64,000 nucleotides of DNA from the NCBI RefSeq assembly GCF_000010805.1, contig NC_012522.1:4030001-4094000 (forward strand), in the 5' to 3' direction. Within the stretch, counting starts at the first letter, position 1, and the number at the start of each line of letters is the position of its first letter. Origin of the DNA: Rhodococcus opacus B4. GTDB taxonomy: Bacteria; Actinomycetota; Actinomycetes; Mycobacteriales; Mycobacteriaceae. A program made the translations under genes and the position numbers. The notes beneath the pieces were generated by a model, which worked only from the letters and a program-made list of their open reading frames with translations, was not told the DNA's origin and made no database searches. Shown here in pieces: positions 40,622 through 48,851 of the stretch.

Positions 40622-41688
40622 CCCTCTTCGACATCCCCGCCCTCGACGACGTCCACACCGCCGCTCCGCAACTCGACGTCCTCCCCGGGCGGTGCGTGCC
40701 CTACGCCATGGCCGCCGGTGAGGGCGAGCGCCACGAACTCGGCGGGCAACTGATCACCATCATCGCCCGTCCGGAAGACACCGGAGGGCAATTCGGTGCC
40801 GCATATGTGTACGGCGGCAAGGGAATCGAGACTCCGTTCCTCGCTCACGATCGCGAGCACCGGTTCCTGTACGTCACCGACGGACGGCTGCAGGTGTGGT
40901 TGCCGGGCGAATCGCACCTGCTCGTGCCCGGCGACTCGGTCACCGTCCCGGCCGGGACGCCGTACGCGTACCGCATGCTCGCGCACCGAACACGGTTCCT
41001 GAGCTGGCTCACCGTCGGCGACGGGCACCGGTGGTCGCAGGCCACCGGCCGCGTCACCCAGTCGCACGTCTTCGACGCCGCGGCGGCGCCGATGTCGGAC
41101 GCGCGGCAATCCGAACTCGCAGACCGGTTCGGTATCCGCTTCCACGATCTGGAGAAGAAGGACCTGCCTGCGGTGACGGGCACGGCGCTCCCTTCAGGGG
41201 AGTCGCCCTACGTGCTGCAGGCCGGCGAGGGCGACCGCTGGGCGAGCCTCGACCAGCTGAACACGTATCTCGCGCGGCCCCGCAACACCGGCGGAACGTA
41301 CTTCGCGATGCACACGATGGGCGGCAAGAGTGCGTACATTCCCCGTCACTTCCATCGCGAGCACACCGAGAACTTCTTCTGCATCGAGGGGCGGATCCTC
41401 CTGCACGCCAACGGCCGGGAGATTCTCCTGACCAAGGGCGATTTCCTCCACGCTCCCGCCGGAACCATCCACAGTTTCGCGTTCGACAGCCACGACACCC
41501 AGATGCTCGGCCTGCTGACCACCGGTGTGTTCGAGAAGTTCTTCGAGTACATGAACACCCCGACGGACGCGCACGTGCACACCGAGGGCGGCGACACGGC
41601 GTTCCCGGCGGAGGGGTTCGCGCGGGCGCGTGCCGAGCTGGACCTCGAGGTCGTGGGGCCGCCGCCGGCCCGGGGCGACGGACGGTGA
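40618..41688 (+). CDS. Quercetin 2,3-dioxygenase-like bicupin
   Basis: 356-aa bicupin of the YxaG/QdoI type. The C-terminal cupin keeps its ligands: HFHREHTENFF and PAGTIHSFAF. The N-terminal cupin (LAHDREHRFLYV, VPAGTPYAYR) appears to lack most of them: the first His is Leu, the Glu is Arg and the last His is Tyr. So only one metal site is expected. Known members open the central ring of flavonols with O2, releasing CO. It is coupled to the esterase gene by a 4-nt overlap and followed by a hairpin. Confidence 0.85.
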   Translation: MTLFDIPALDDVHTAAPQLDVLPGRCVPYAMAAGEGERHELGGQLITIIARPEDTGGQFGAAYVYGGKGIETPFLAHDREHRFLYVTDGRLQVWLPGESHLLVPGDSVTVPAGTPYAYRMLAHRTRFLSWLTVGDGHRWSQATGRVTQSHVFDAAAAPMSDARQSELADRFGIRFHDLEKKDLPAVTGTALPSGESPYVLQAGEGDRWASLDQLNTYLARPRNTGGTYFAMHTMGGKSAYIPRHFHREHTENFFCIEGRILLHANGREILLTKGDFLHAPAGTIHSFAFDSHDTQMLGLLTTGVFEKFFEYMNTPTDAHVHTEGGDTAFPAEGFARARAELDLEVVGPPPARGDGR

Positions 41689-41755
41689 GTGCCTCCCGGC
41701 GGGACGGCGAAGGGTGGTCCCCGACCCCTCTGACCTCCGTTCTCGGGCGTGTCGC

Positions 41756-41772
41756 ACGAGTGTGAGACTCGT
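41756..41772 (+). terminator. Hairpin after the quercetinase gene
   Basis: ACGAGT-GTGAG-ACTCGT, 6-bp perfect arms, followed by a T-rich run (AAGTTTGCCGTTTTGG). A modest intrinsic terminator. Confidence 0.45.
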
Positions 41773-41860
41773 CAAGTTTGCCGTTTTGGGTTTCCCTACG
41801 GCCTGATCAGCGGTGACACTGTTGATGCAGATATTTAACGTGAACGAAATAATGAGGTGA

Positions 41861-42448
41861 ATGGTGTTGGGTCGCTCGAAGGCAACCGTGGTGTATTCGG
41901 TGTCGGGTCGACCGTCCAACCCGTTCGCACGACCGGTCGATCGCTACGCGGCCACCCTGCGGTCCGTCATCGCCGCACTCGCGGGTGTCGCGATCGTGCT
42001 CGCCGCCGTGATGGGCACCTGGCAATGGCACCAGGAGAGTGCGCGGGCTGCCCAGCAGCGTGCCACCACCACCATCGTCAACGCCGTCACCAGCGCCGAC
42101 GCGCCCATCACCATGTCGCCGCGCGGCTCGGTCCGGACCACTCCGATGGTCGAGGCGACGTGGCCCTGGACCGCCGAGTCGCGCACCGAGAGCATCGAGG
42201 TCCCCTCCGGAACGCCGGCGGGCACGGAGAAGACCATCGTCGTCGACGCGGACGGCAACTGGGCGGGCCCGAGGATCACCACCTCCGACGTCGTCAGCGG
42301 CGCGGTCGCGGCAGTGCTCCTCACCCTCGCGGCCAGTGCCCTGCTCCTCGGCATGGTGTGGGCGATGTGTGCGCGCGCCGTCGAACGCCGCCGCCAGCAG
42401 TATTGGGACGAGAGCATCCGCCGGCTGTTCGCCACCTACAGTCGCTGA
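41861..42448 (+). CDS. Rv1733c-like membrane protein
   Basis: 195-aa protein with one membrane segment near residues 35-55 (LRSVIAALAGVAIVLAAVMG) and a second near 145-170. An extracytoplasmic loop lies between them, and the tail is charged (RRRQQYWDESIRRLF). The layout resembles mycobacterial Rv1733c, a DosR-regulon antigen of unknown function. GAGGTGA lies just before the ATG; TTG 41867 would have better spacing. A second protein of this type is encoded at 43780-44385. Confidence 0.7.
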   Translation: MVLGRSKATVVYSVSGRPSNPFARPVDRYAATLRSVIAALAGVAIVLAAVMGTWQWHQESARAAQQRATTTIVNAVTSADAPITMSPRGSVRTTPMVEATWPWTAESRTESIEVPSGTPAGTEKTIVVDADGNWAGPRITTSDVVSGAVAAVLLTLAASALLLGMVWAMCARAVERRRQQYWDESIRRLFATYSR

Positions 42449-42547
42449 TCCTCACCTCGGAGATCACCTCCTGATTGCGCCGTCTCCGCGGCGGTTTCGG
42501 TGCACTCGCTCCGGGCTATTCAGGTGATGCCGAGGAAAGGTGGAGCC

Positions 42548-42733
42548 ATGTCCGACAGGGATGCTTCCATATTCGAGAGCGAGCGAGAACTCGACGAGGA
42601 TTCCGTCCGGAAAGCTCAGCGGACCGTCGCCCACCACTCGATCGACGCCGACGACTGCCGGATGCTGCTCGCTGCGCTCGGAATCCCCCTCGTCCGCGAT
42701 GCCGACAACGCGGCCGGTGCCGAAGCGTTGTGA
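42548..42733 (+). CDS. Small unknown protein
   Basis: 61-aa acidic protein (SDRDASIFESERELDEDSVR, HHSIDADDCRMLLAALGI). No signal peptide or motif is visible. AAAGGTGGAG precedes ATG 42548 and supports translation. It lies in a stretch between a membrane protein and a lipoprotein gene on the same strand. Function unknown; similar small proteins probably exist in related genomes. Confidence 0.6.
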   Translation: MSDRDASIFESERELDEDSVRKAQRTVAHHSIDADDCRMLLAALGIPLVRDADNAAGAEAL

Positions 42734-42828
42734 CCCGCTCACAGTGACTTCACAGCGAATCTCCAGGGTGCCCGCACCGGGGGCCGATTGTATGGGACCC
42801 AACCCCGGAACAGCCCTTGGAGGTCCCC

Positions 42829-43773
42829 ATGACGAACAGCCCTCGTCACCACCACGCCGAAGAAGTGCACGAGCACGATCGCGGTCTCAGCCACGACCTG
42901 AAGTCGATGTTGTCGCGTCGCCGCGCCCTGTTCGTGTTCGGCGCCGCGGGCGCGACCGCGCTCGCCGCCTGCTCGACGGCAGGATCCACGGGGGCCTCGT
43001 CCTCGACCTCGACGACGGGCGCGGCGGCGACCACGGCGGACACGGCGAGCGACGGCACGTGCGTGGCGGCGGCGCCGCAGGAAACGGCCGGACCGTATCC
43101 CGGTGACGGGTCCAACGGCCCGAACGTCCTGGTCGAGTCGGGGATCGTGCGTCAGGACATCCGCAGCAGCTTCGGTGCCTACTCCGGAACGGCGGAGGGT
43201 GTCGCGACGACGATCGAACTCGACCTGCAGGACCTGACGAAGGACTGCGCGGCCGGCGCCGGAATGGCCGTCTACCTGTGGCACTGCGACCGGGACGGCG
43301 AGTACTCGCTCTACGGCAAGGGCATCACCGAGCAGAACTACCTGCGCGGCGTCCAGGTGGCCGACTCGGCGGGCAAGGTGTCGTTCACGTCGATCTTCCC
43401 GGCCTGCTACTCCGGGCGCTGGCCGCACATCCACTTCGAGGTGTTCGACACGCTCGAATCGGCGGTGGCCGGTGAGGACGCCCGCCTGACGTCCCAGATC
43501 GCGGTGCCGCAGGACGCGTGCACCACGGTCTTCGCCTACGACACCGGCTACGCCACGAGCGTCTCCAACCTGTCGAAGGTTTCCCTCGACTCGGACAACG
43601 TGTTCGGCGACGGCTGGGATGCCGAACTGGCCACCGTGTCCGGCGAACCCGCCACCGGCATGACCATCTCGATCACGATCGGCGTCGCCGAGAAGTCGGC
43701 GAACACCCAGTCCGCGCCGGCCGGTCCGGGCGGGGGTGGCGGACAACCGCCGGCAGGAGCACCCGGCCGGTAG
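42829..43773 (+). CDS. Tat-exported lipoprotein with intradiol dioxygenase domain
   Basis: 314-aa protein. The signal has twin Arg (SRRRALFVFG, residues 29-38) and a lipobox ending in Cys48 (ATALAAC), so it should be exported folded and lipid-anchored outside. The catechol intradiol dioxygenase domain (about 80-280) keeps the likely Fe(III) ligands Tyr159 or Tyr162, Tyr194, His200 and His202 (ACYSGRWPHIHF). The tail is rich in Gly and Pro. Cytosolic relatives cleave catechols or protocatechuate; the role of exported ones is unclear. GGAGGT lies 5 nt before ATG 42829. Confidence 0.87.
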   Translation: MTNSPRHHHAEEVHEHDRGLSHDLKSMLSRRRALFVFGAAGATALAACSTAGSTGASSSTSTTGAAATTADTASDGTCVAAAPQETAGPYPGDGSNGPNVLVESGIVRQDIRSSFGAYSGTAEGVATTIELDLQDLTKDCAAGAGMAVYLWHCDRDGEYSLYGKGITEQNYLRGVQVADSAGKVSFTSIFPACYSGRWPHIHFEVFDTLESAVAGEDARLTSQIAVPQDACTTVFAYDTGYATSVSNLSKVSLDSDNVFGDGWDAELATVSGEPATGMTISITIGVAEKSANTQSAPAGPGGGGGQPPAGAPGR

Positions 43774-43779
43774 TGCCCG

Positions 43780-44385
43780 TCAGCTGACGTGCCACCCCGG
43801 AGGCCGGTCGAGTTCGTTCCATTCGCGGGTCAACCGGGCCTGCTGGCGTCGGGAGGCCACCCAGTGGACGATCAGGAACAGGACGCAGTAGCCGCCGGTC
43901 GACGTCACCCAGATCCCGCACGCGACGCTCACCGCAGTGGCCGCGTTCTGCGAACCGGTCTCCGGTGCGGCGACGAGGTCGCCGTTCGGGTCGAGCCAGA
44001 CGGTAACGGTCTGGCCGGCCTTCGCTCCGGCCGCGGTGGGAACGTCGGCGGTGTGCGTCTGACCGTTCACCGACCACTGCACCCGCGCGTGGGCTTGGTA
44101 CTGGGGGGAGGCGGACAGGGCCTCTCCGGCGCTCCCGGTGCGGGAATCCTCCACGAGGGTGGCGGGGGTCGAGTGCCGGGTGGCGAGTTCGGCCTGGGTC
44201 TGCTGGTCCAGCCGCGAGTACGTCTCGGTTCCGACGGCCGCGGCCAGTGGAATCATCAGGAGCACGAAAACCACCCCGATGAGAACCATCGCGGATCGCA
44301 GTCGGTCGCATCCGCGCATGAGTGGGTTGCGGCTCCATGGACCCAGACGCCACAGGCGTATCGGCGCTGCACACGTTTGGCTCAT
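43780..44385 (-). CDS. Second Rv1733c-like membrane protein
   Basis: 201-aa protein with membrane segments at about residues 33-53 (AMVLIGVVFVLLMIPLAAAVG) and 150-175. The outside loop contains VQWSVNGQTHTADVPTAAGAKAGQTVTVWLDPNGDLV. This loop pattern is typical for Rv1733c relatives. ATG 44385 has GGAGGTG 5 nt upstream. It is convergent with the intradiol lipoprotein gene, 6 bp apart. Function unknown; the mycobacterial relative is induced in hypoxia. Confidence 0.72.
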   Translation of the reverse strand: MSQTCAAPIRLWRLGPWSRNPLMRGCDRLRSAMVLIGVVFVLLMIPLAAAVGTETYSRLDQQTQAELATRHSTPATLVEDSRTGSAGEALSASPQYQAHARVQWSVNGQTHTADVPTAAGAKAGQTVTVWLDPNGDLVAAPETGSQNAATAVSVACGIWVTSTGGYCVLFLIVHWVASRRQQARLTREWNELDRPPGWHVS

Positions 44386-44485
44386 CGCGCACCTCCGGTG
44401 GTTGCCCACCACCATTGTGCAACCGAAACGCCTGCGCGTGTAGGGCCTTCTGTCAGGTCATGGTCTTCGGTGCCCGCCTGCCGAG

Positions 44486-44827
44486 TCAGACCTTTTGCAC
44501 GAGGTCCGGCCAGGGAGGGCGGCGGAGGACGGCGAGGGTCGCGATCACGGCGGCGGCCAGTCCGATGAATTCGCCGAAGAGCGCTACCCGGGTGCCGTCG
44601 ACGGCGGGCTCCCACGACACGTTGCCGTCGTGGACGACGAAGACCCCGACCGGCGCGGGGCCCAGGATGCCGCGAAATCTGGTCACGGTGAGGATCGTGG
44701 CTCCGTCGGTCGTCTCGTAGGGTTCGCCGTAGATCCGCGTGGCGGCGGCGTTCGCATGCGACTGGTTCACCACATCCCGAAGTTTCACCGCGACACCTCT
44801 CGCCGTTCGGCCGAAGACCGATCTCAT
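44486..44827 (-). CDS. GerW/YtfJ-like protein with C-terminal membrane segment
   Basis: 113-aa protein. The N-terminal part (VKLRDVVNQSHANAAATRIYGEPYETTDGATILTVTRF) resembles the GerW/YtfJ family (...GEPIETGDGTTIIPVS). The C-terminus has one hydrophobic helix (LFGEFIGLAAAVIATLAVL) near residues 83-101. GerW is a spore protein in Bacillus, but relatives occur in non-sporulating Actinobacteria with unknown roles. ATG 44827 gives this form; GTG 44791 is a possible shorter start. It is 44 nt downstream of the LysR gene. Confidence 0.6.
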   Translation of the reverse strand: MRSVFGRTARGVAVKLRDVVNQSHANAAATRIYGEPYETTDGATILTVTRFRGILGPAPVGVFVVHDGNVSWEPAVDGTRVALFGEFIGLAAAVIATLAVLRRPPWPDLVQKV

Positions 44828-44871
44828 GATGGCACCCGGGCCGGCGCCGACGTGGCATTCCGGCTCGCGCG

Positions 44872-45774
44872 TCACGCACCGATCCCGGCGAAGGCCTCGG
44901 TCAGCGCGTCGATGCCCGCGCGGACCGTGGGCCGGTCGTTGTCGGCGCGGCGGAGCGCATAGATCTCCCGCTCGAGTGCGGGACGCACCGGGACGATGGC
45001 GACGTTGTCCGGCACCCAGACGCGGGCCAGGCGCGGCACGAGGGCGGCGGCGAGTCCGTGTGCGACGAATTCGAGTTGCGCCGCGAACTCGGGCGCTTCG
45101 TACCGGATGTCCGGCTCGATGCCGCGGTTCCGAAGCGTCTGCACCAGCCAGGTGTGGAACACCGCCCCCTTCCGCCACGTCGTCCACGGCATGTCCGCGA
45201 TCTCGTCGAGGTCGACGTGGTCGCGGGAGGCGAGGGGATGGTTCCGGGACAGTGCGACATCGGCCGAGTCCCGATGTACCAGGGTGTGCACCGCGTCTTC
45301 GGGAAGGTGCAGGGGCATGGTGACCCAGCTGTCGACGACGACGAGGTCGAGTTCGCGGCGCACGATCGCCGGAATGAGATCCTCGGTCTCGCCGGCGGAG
45401 TAGCTGACCGCGAGTTGAGGGTGGCGTCTGCGCAGCGTGGCCACCGCGGTCGGCACGACGACCCTGCCTGCGGAGGCGAACGATCCGATGCGTAGTTCTC
45501 CCACCACTTCGCGATCGAGGGAGACGACCTCGGATTCGGCCTGGGCCAGCAGCGATATCGCTTCCTGCCCTCGGCGGGCCAGGAGCCGGCCCGCCGCGGT
45601 GAGCTGAACGCCGCGACCCGCGGGCACCAGGAGTGGGACGCCGACCTCCCGTTCGAACTTGCCGAGCTGCTGCGACACCCCGGACGGTGTGACGTGCAGG
45701 GCACGGGCCGCGGCGCCGATCGAACCGTGTTCGGCGACAGCGCACAGCGCGCGGAGTCGATCCAAACTCAACAT
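44872..45774 (-). CDS. LysR-family regulator
   Basis: 300-aa regulator. The N-terminal helix-turn-helix (GSIGAAARALHVTPSGVSQQLGKFEREVG, residues 17-45) is followed by a substrate-binding-like domain (about 90-295). It is divergent from an EamA transporter gene, the standard layout for LysR control of an exporter. Two short palindromes lie in the 74-bp gap. Confidence 0.92.
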   Translation of the reverse strand: MLSLDRLRALCAVAEHGSIGAAARALHVTPSGVSQQLGKFEREVGVPLLVPAGRGVQLTAAGRLLARRGQEAISLLAQAESEVVSLDREVVGELRIGSFASAGRVVVPTAVATLRRRHPQLAVSYSAGETEDLIPAIVRRELDLVVVDSWVTMPLHLPEDAVHTLVHRDSADVALSRNHPLASRDHVDLDEIADMPWTTWRKGAVFHTWLVQTLRNRGIEPDIRYEAPEFAAQLEFVAHGLAAALVPRLARVWVPDNVAIVPVRPALEREIYALRRADNDRPTVRAGIDALTEAFAGIGA

Positions 45775-45775
45775 G

Positions 45776-45801
45776 GTAGCGATGCTACTGCTTTCATGAA
45801 A
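45776..45801. promoter_or_regulatory. Probable LysR binding region
   Basis: Two small palindromes, GTAGC-GAT-GCTAC (45776-45788) and TTTCATGAAA (45792-45801), occupy the gap between the LysR and EamA genes. LysR proteins bind such T-N11-A type repeats between divergent genes. Confidence 0.45.
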
Positions 45802-45848
45802 CGACTATTCACTTGTTGTAATGGTTGGCGCCTCGGAGAATTCTCGGT

Positions 45849-46937
45849 GTGACTACTGCCCTCCGTCTGCGTCCCCGTGCCCTCGTCAGCCCCTCGTTCA
45901 GCGTCGCGTCCGTGGATCCGCGACTGCTCGTTCTGGCTGGTGCGGTAGCGACTTCGCTGACCGGCAGTCTCATCAAATTGTCGGAGGTGGAGCCGGCCAC
46001 GTCGACGTTCTTCCGGTGTGTGCTGGCGTTGCCCATCCTCGGTCTTCTCGCCCTGCAGGAATTTCGGCGGCACGGCGGCATTCCCCTCCGGGTGATTGCC
46101 GCCCAGGTGCTCGGCGGGATGATGCTCGGCGTCGACTTCGCGCTGTGGGCGCGATCGATCCAGATGATCGGTGCCGGGATCTCGACGGTCGTCGTCAACG
46201 TCCAGGTCATCGTCGTGCCGCTGTTGGCGTGGATCGTCTTCCGTGCACGGGTGCCGATCCGGTTCGTCGTAGCGGTTCCGTTCCTGTTCGCGGGGGTTGC
46301 CCTAGCCGGCGGAATTCTCGGCGGCAGCGGCGAGGGCGGCCAGTTGTTCCTCGGAACCCTGCTGTCGCTGGCCGCGGGCGTGGCCTACGGGATCTACATC
46401 TTCGTCATCGGCCGGGCGGGATCCGCGCACCGGGCGTCGTCGCAGGTGTTCGTGTCGACGGTCGCCGCGGGTGTCGTCGGGACCGCGGTGGGATCGCTCT
46501 GGGGAACGGTCGACCTCACGCCGGGCTGGCCCGCGCTGGGATGGCTGGCGGCGTTGTCGCTGAGCAGCCAGGTGCTCGGCTGGGTCCTCATCGGATTCGC
46601 CCTGCCGAGGCTCGCCGCCGAGGTGGGTGCCACGTTGCTGCTGCTCCAGCCGGTCCTGGCGATGCTGTTCTCCATCGTGATCGTGCACGAGCGTCCGAGC
46701 ATCGGGCAGTTCGCCGGCTGCGCACTGGTCGTCGCGGCGGTGTGGATGGTCACCCGGGTGCGGCCGGCGGGCCGTCGTTCGATGACCGCGCGAATCGCCG
46801 AATCACCCGCGGCACGACTCTCGGTCAGGCGTTCCACTCCGTCTGCAGTGACGCTTCGCCGGCCGGCGGGTCGGGTGGGTGGTGTCGCTGCTTCGCGCTG
46901 TACAGCTCACGGTCGGCCTGTCGATAGAGCGCGGTGA
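45849..46937 (+). CDS. EamA/DMT-family transporter
   Basis: About 362-aa membrane protein with ten hydrophobic segments in two EamA repeats (first about residues 20-150, second about 160-300), ending PSIGQFAGCALVVAAVWMVT. DMT proteins export amino acids, metabolites or drugs. The GTG at 45849 is preferred; a longer ATG form at 45825 exists. The last 60 residues are soluble and Arg-rich, and overlap the end of the convergent GGDEF gene by 113 bp. Confidence 0.85.
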   Translation: MTTALRLRPRALVSPSFSVASVDPRLLVLAGAVATSLTGSLIKLSEVEPATSTFFRCVLALPILGLLALQEFRRHGGIPLRVIAAQVLGGMMLGVDFALWARSIQMIGAGISTVVVNVQVIVVPLLAWIVFRARVPIRFVVAVPFLFAGVALAGGILGGSGEGGQLFLGTLLSLAAGVAYGIYIFVIGRAGSAHRASSQVFVSTVAAGVVGTAVGSLWGTVDLTPGWPALGWLAALSLSSQVLGWVLIGFALPRLAAEVGATLLLLQPVLAMLFSIVIVHERPSIGQFAGCALVVAAVWMVTRVRPAGRRSMTARIAESPAARLSVRRSTPSAVTLRRPAGRVGGVAASRCTAHGRPVDRAR

Positions 46938-47880
46938 GCGGGTCGGACTCGCCGGTGCACGACGCCACGCCGAAGCTGAACGAGGTGGGGCTCTGCCGCG
47001 CGAGTTGCGCCATCACCCCGGGCAGCTCGGCGTGGTGCTCGCCGACCATGCACGTGACGAACTCGTCGCCACCGACCCGGGCGAGCAGGGCGCCGCGCGG
47101 CAGGTGTCCGGCGAGGTAGTTCGCCAGGTCGACGAGAACCGCATCCCCCGCGGCGTGGCCGTAGTGGTCGTTGGTCGACTTGAACTGGTCGACGTCGACG
47201 AGCACCAGCGTGACCGAGGCCTGGTTTCCGCCCGCGCCCTCGAGCGCGTCCCGGAACGCGAGTTCGAACCCGGCGCGGTTGAGCAGGGCCGTCAGCGCGT
47301 CGGTGCTGGCCGATTCGATCAGGGTCCGGGTCAGGGATCCGAACATCTCGGCCGCACCGACCACACAGGTGACCGCCACGACGAGAACGGCGGCCTTCAC
47401 GGTCGCCGTGTCCACGTCGACCGGCACCAGGGTGAAGGCGGTGGGGGCGAGAACGACCCCGACCACCATCGACGCGGTGAGGGAACCGACGAGGAGCCTC
47501 GCCTGCAGCTTCGGGTAGAACACGACGAAATACATCGCCAGGAACGTCGCCGCGATCGCGCAGAGCAATTGGGCGACGGCGAGAATGAGGCCGGACATCA
47601 CGATCGGTGTGGCGAACAGTGCCGCCGCGGTGCTGACCTGGAGGGCCCGCCGTCCGGGCCTGCGCCCACCCCGGTACAGCACCACGAGAGCGATCACTCC
47701 GAGGAGGATGCCGGCCGAGCGCGCGGCGACGGTCTCCGGCCGGATCGGCAACCCGACCATCGGAGGCAGGACGAACCCGGCCACGTGCAGCGCCGTCGTG
47801 ATCCACAGGTAGCGGCGCAGGATGCGCGGCTGATAGTCCTGCAGGACCGTGTCGACGGACGAAGCAGCGAGGGGCCTCAC
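46825..47880 (-). CDS. Membrane-bound diguanylate cyclase (GGDEF)
   Basis: 351-aa protein. About six membrane segments fill the first 185 residues. The C-terminal GGDEF domain (about 190-335) has STDALTALLNRAGFE, LVDVDQFKSTNDHYGHAAGD and an intact VGGDEF. The inhibitory RxxD motif before it is not obvious. It should make c-di-GMP from two GTP. The GTG at 47880 follows the nitrilase gene on the same strand with a 71-bp gap. The membrane part may sense a hydrophobic signal. Confidence 0.9.
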   Translation of the reverse strand: MRPLAASSVDTVLQDYQPRILRRYLWITTALHVAGFVLPPMVGLPIRPETVAARSAGILLGVIALVVLYRGGRRPGRRALQVSTAAALFATPIVMSGLILAVAQLLCAIAATFLAMYFVVFYPKLQARLLVGSLTASMVVGVVLAPTAFTLVPVDVDTATVKAAVLVVAVTCVVGAAEMFGSLTRTLIESASTDALTALLNRAGFELAFRDALEGAGGNQASVTLVLVDVDQFKSTNDHYGHAAGDAVLVDLANYLAGHLPRGALLARVGGDEFVTCMVGEHHAELPGVMAQLARQSPTSFSFGVASCTGESDPLTALYRQADRELYSAKQRHHPPDPPAGEASLQTEWNA

Positions 47881-47951
47881 TCTGGCAATTATCCAGGACC
47901 GGTCCCCGGCGAGGGCGGCTCTCTCCGCAACCGCCTTCCCCGGGGAAGATG

Positions 47952-48848
47952 TCAGCGGGTCGTGACCGCCGGGATCGGCACGGCGTTGTCGTGCCACGGC
48001 GGTGTCTGGATTCCGGCGCCGTCGTACATCGGGAGTCGAATCTCGGTTCCGTACCGGGCGATCTGGTCCCAGGGGCGGTTGAGGCCGAACGTGCCGTACG
48101 ACCGGACCCGGGTCACGGCGTCGAGGTCGAGGGTGTCGACGAGGACCTCCTCTCCCGAGCCGGCCTGCTGCCGGATGACGCCCTCGGGATCGACCACCAC
48201 GCTCGCACCGACGCCGGCCGGGTCGGCGCCGTTGACGTTGACGACGTAGACCTGGTTGGTCCAGGCGTTGGCCCGCGAGCAGACGAGTTCCATCTCGCGG
48301 TCGCGGGTGGTGGTGAGGGTGGGCTGGATGATCACTTCGGCGCCGAGCCACGCGAGTTGGCGTGCGGTCTCGGGGAAGGAGCCGTCGTAGCAGATGGCCA
48401 GCCCGATCCGGCCGGTGCCGGGGATGTCGAAGACGACGAATTCGCTGCCGGGTGCGGTCTGCTCGTAGGGCTGCCAGGGGAAGACCTTGCGGTAGCGGGC
48501 CACGACCTCGCCGAGCGGTGACACGGCGATCGCGGTGTTGTAGATCCTGTCGTCGTCGCGTTCGTAGAGGCTTCCCGGCACCAGCCACAAACCGGTCTCC
48601 TCGGCGAGTGCGCAGATCCGGTCGAGGTGGGGGCCGTCGAGCGGCAGGGCGACCCGGTCCATCCAGTCGGCGCGGGCCTGCAGGAGGGGCGCCTCGGCTG
48701 CCAGCATCAGTTCGGGAACCACGACGAGTTCGACGTGGGGGAAGGTGTCGCGTACGGCGCGGACCTGGTCGGCGAACCGTTGCCAGGTGGCCTCCACGTC
48801 GAACGCGATAGGGGCGGTTTGCACGGCGGCGATGGTCAGTGTGCGCAT
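47952..48848 (-). CDS. Nitrilase-superfamily carbon-nitrogen hydrolase
   Basis: 298-aa enzyme with the Glu46-Lys121-Cys153 triad (VVPELML, RYRKVFP, AICYDGSFPE). The Cys region and length suit aliphatic amidases or N-carbamoyl/omega-amidase types more than true nitrilases. It follows an APC permease gene with a 3-nt gap, so the permease probably brings in its substrate, an amino acid amide or amine derivative. A TetR gene lies divergent on the other side of the permease. Confidence 0.88.
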   Translation of the reverse strand: MRTLTIAAVQTAPIAFDVEATWQRFADQVRAVRDTFPHVELVVVPELMLAAEAPLLQARADWMDRVALPLDGPHLDRICALAEETGLWLVPGSLYERDDDRIYNTAIAVSPLGEVVARYRKVFPWQPYEQTAPGSEFVVFDIPGTGRIGLAICYDGSFPETARQLAWLGAEVIIQPTLTTTRDREMELVCSRANAWTNQVYVVNVNGADPAGVGASVVVDPEGVIRQQAGSGEEVLVDTLDLDAVTRVRSYGTFGLNRPWDQIARYGTEIRLPMYDGAGIQTPPWHDNAVPIPAVTTR

Positions 48849-48851
48849 GGT

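Noticed and set aside
46825..48588. A long minus-strand frame through the nitrilase gene as the start of the GGDEF protein
   Set aside because: The upstream 236 codons are an Arg-rich shadow of the nitrilase gene; GTG 47880 begins the hydrophobic sensor part.
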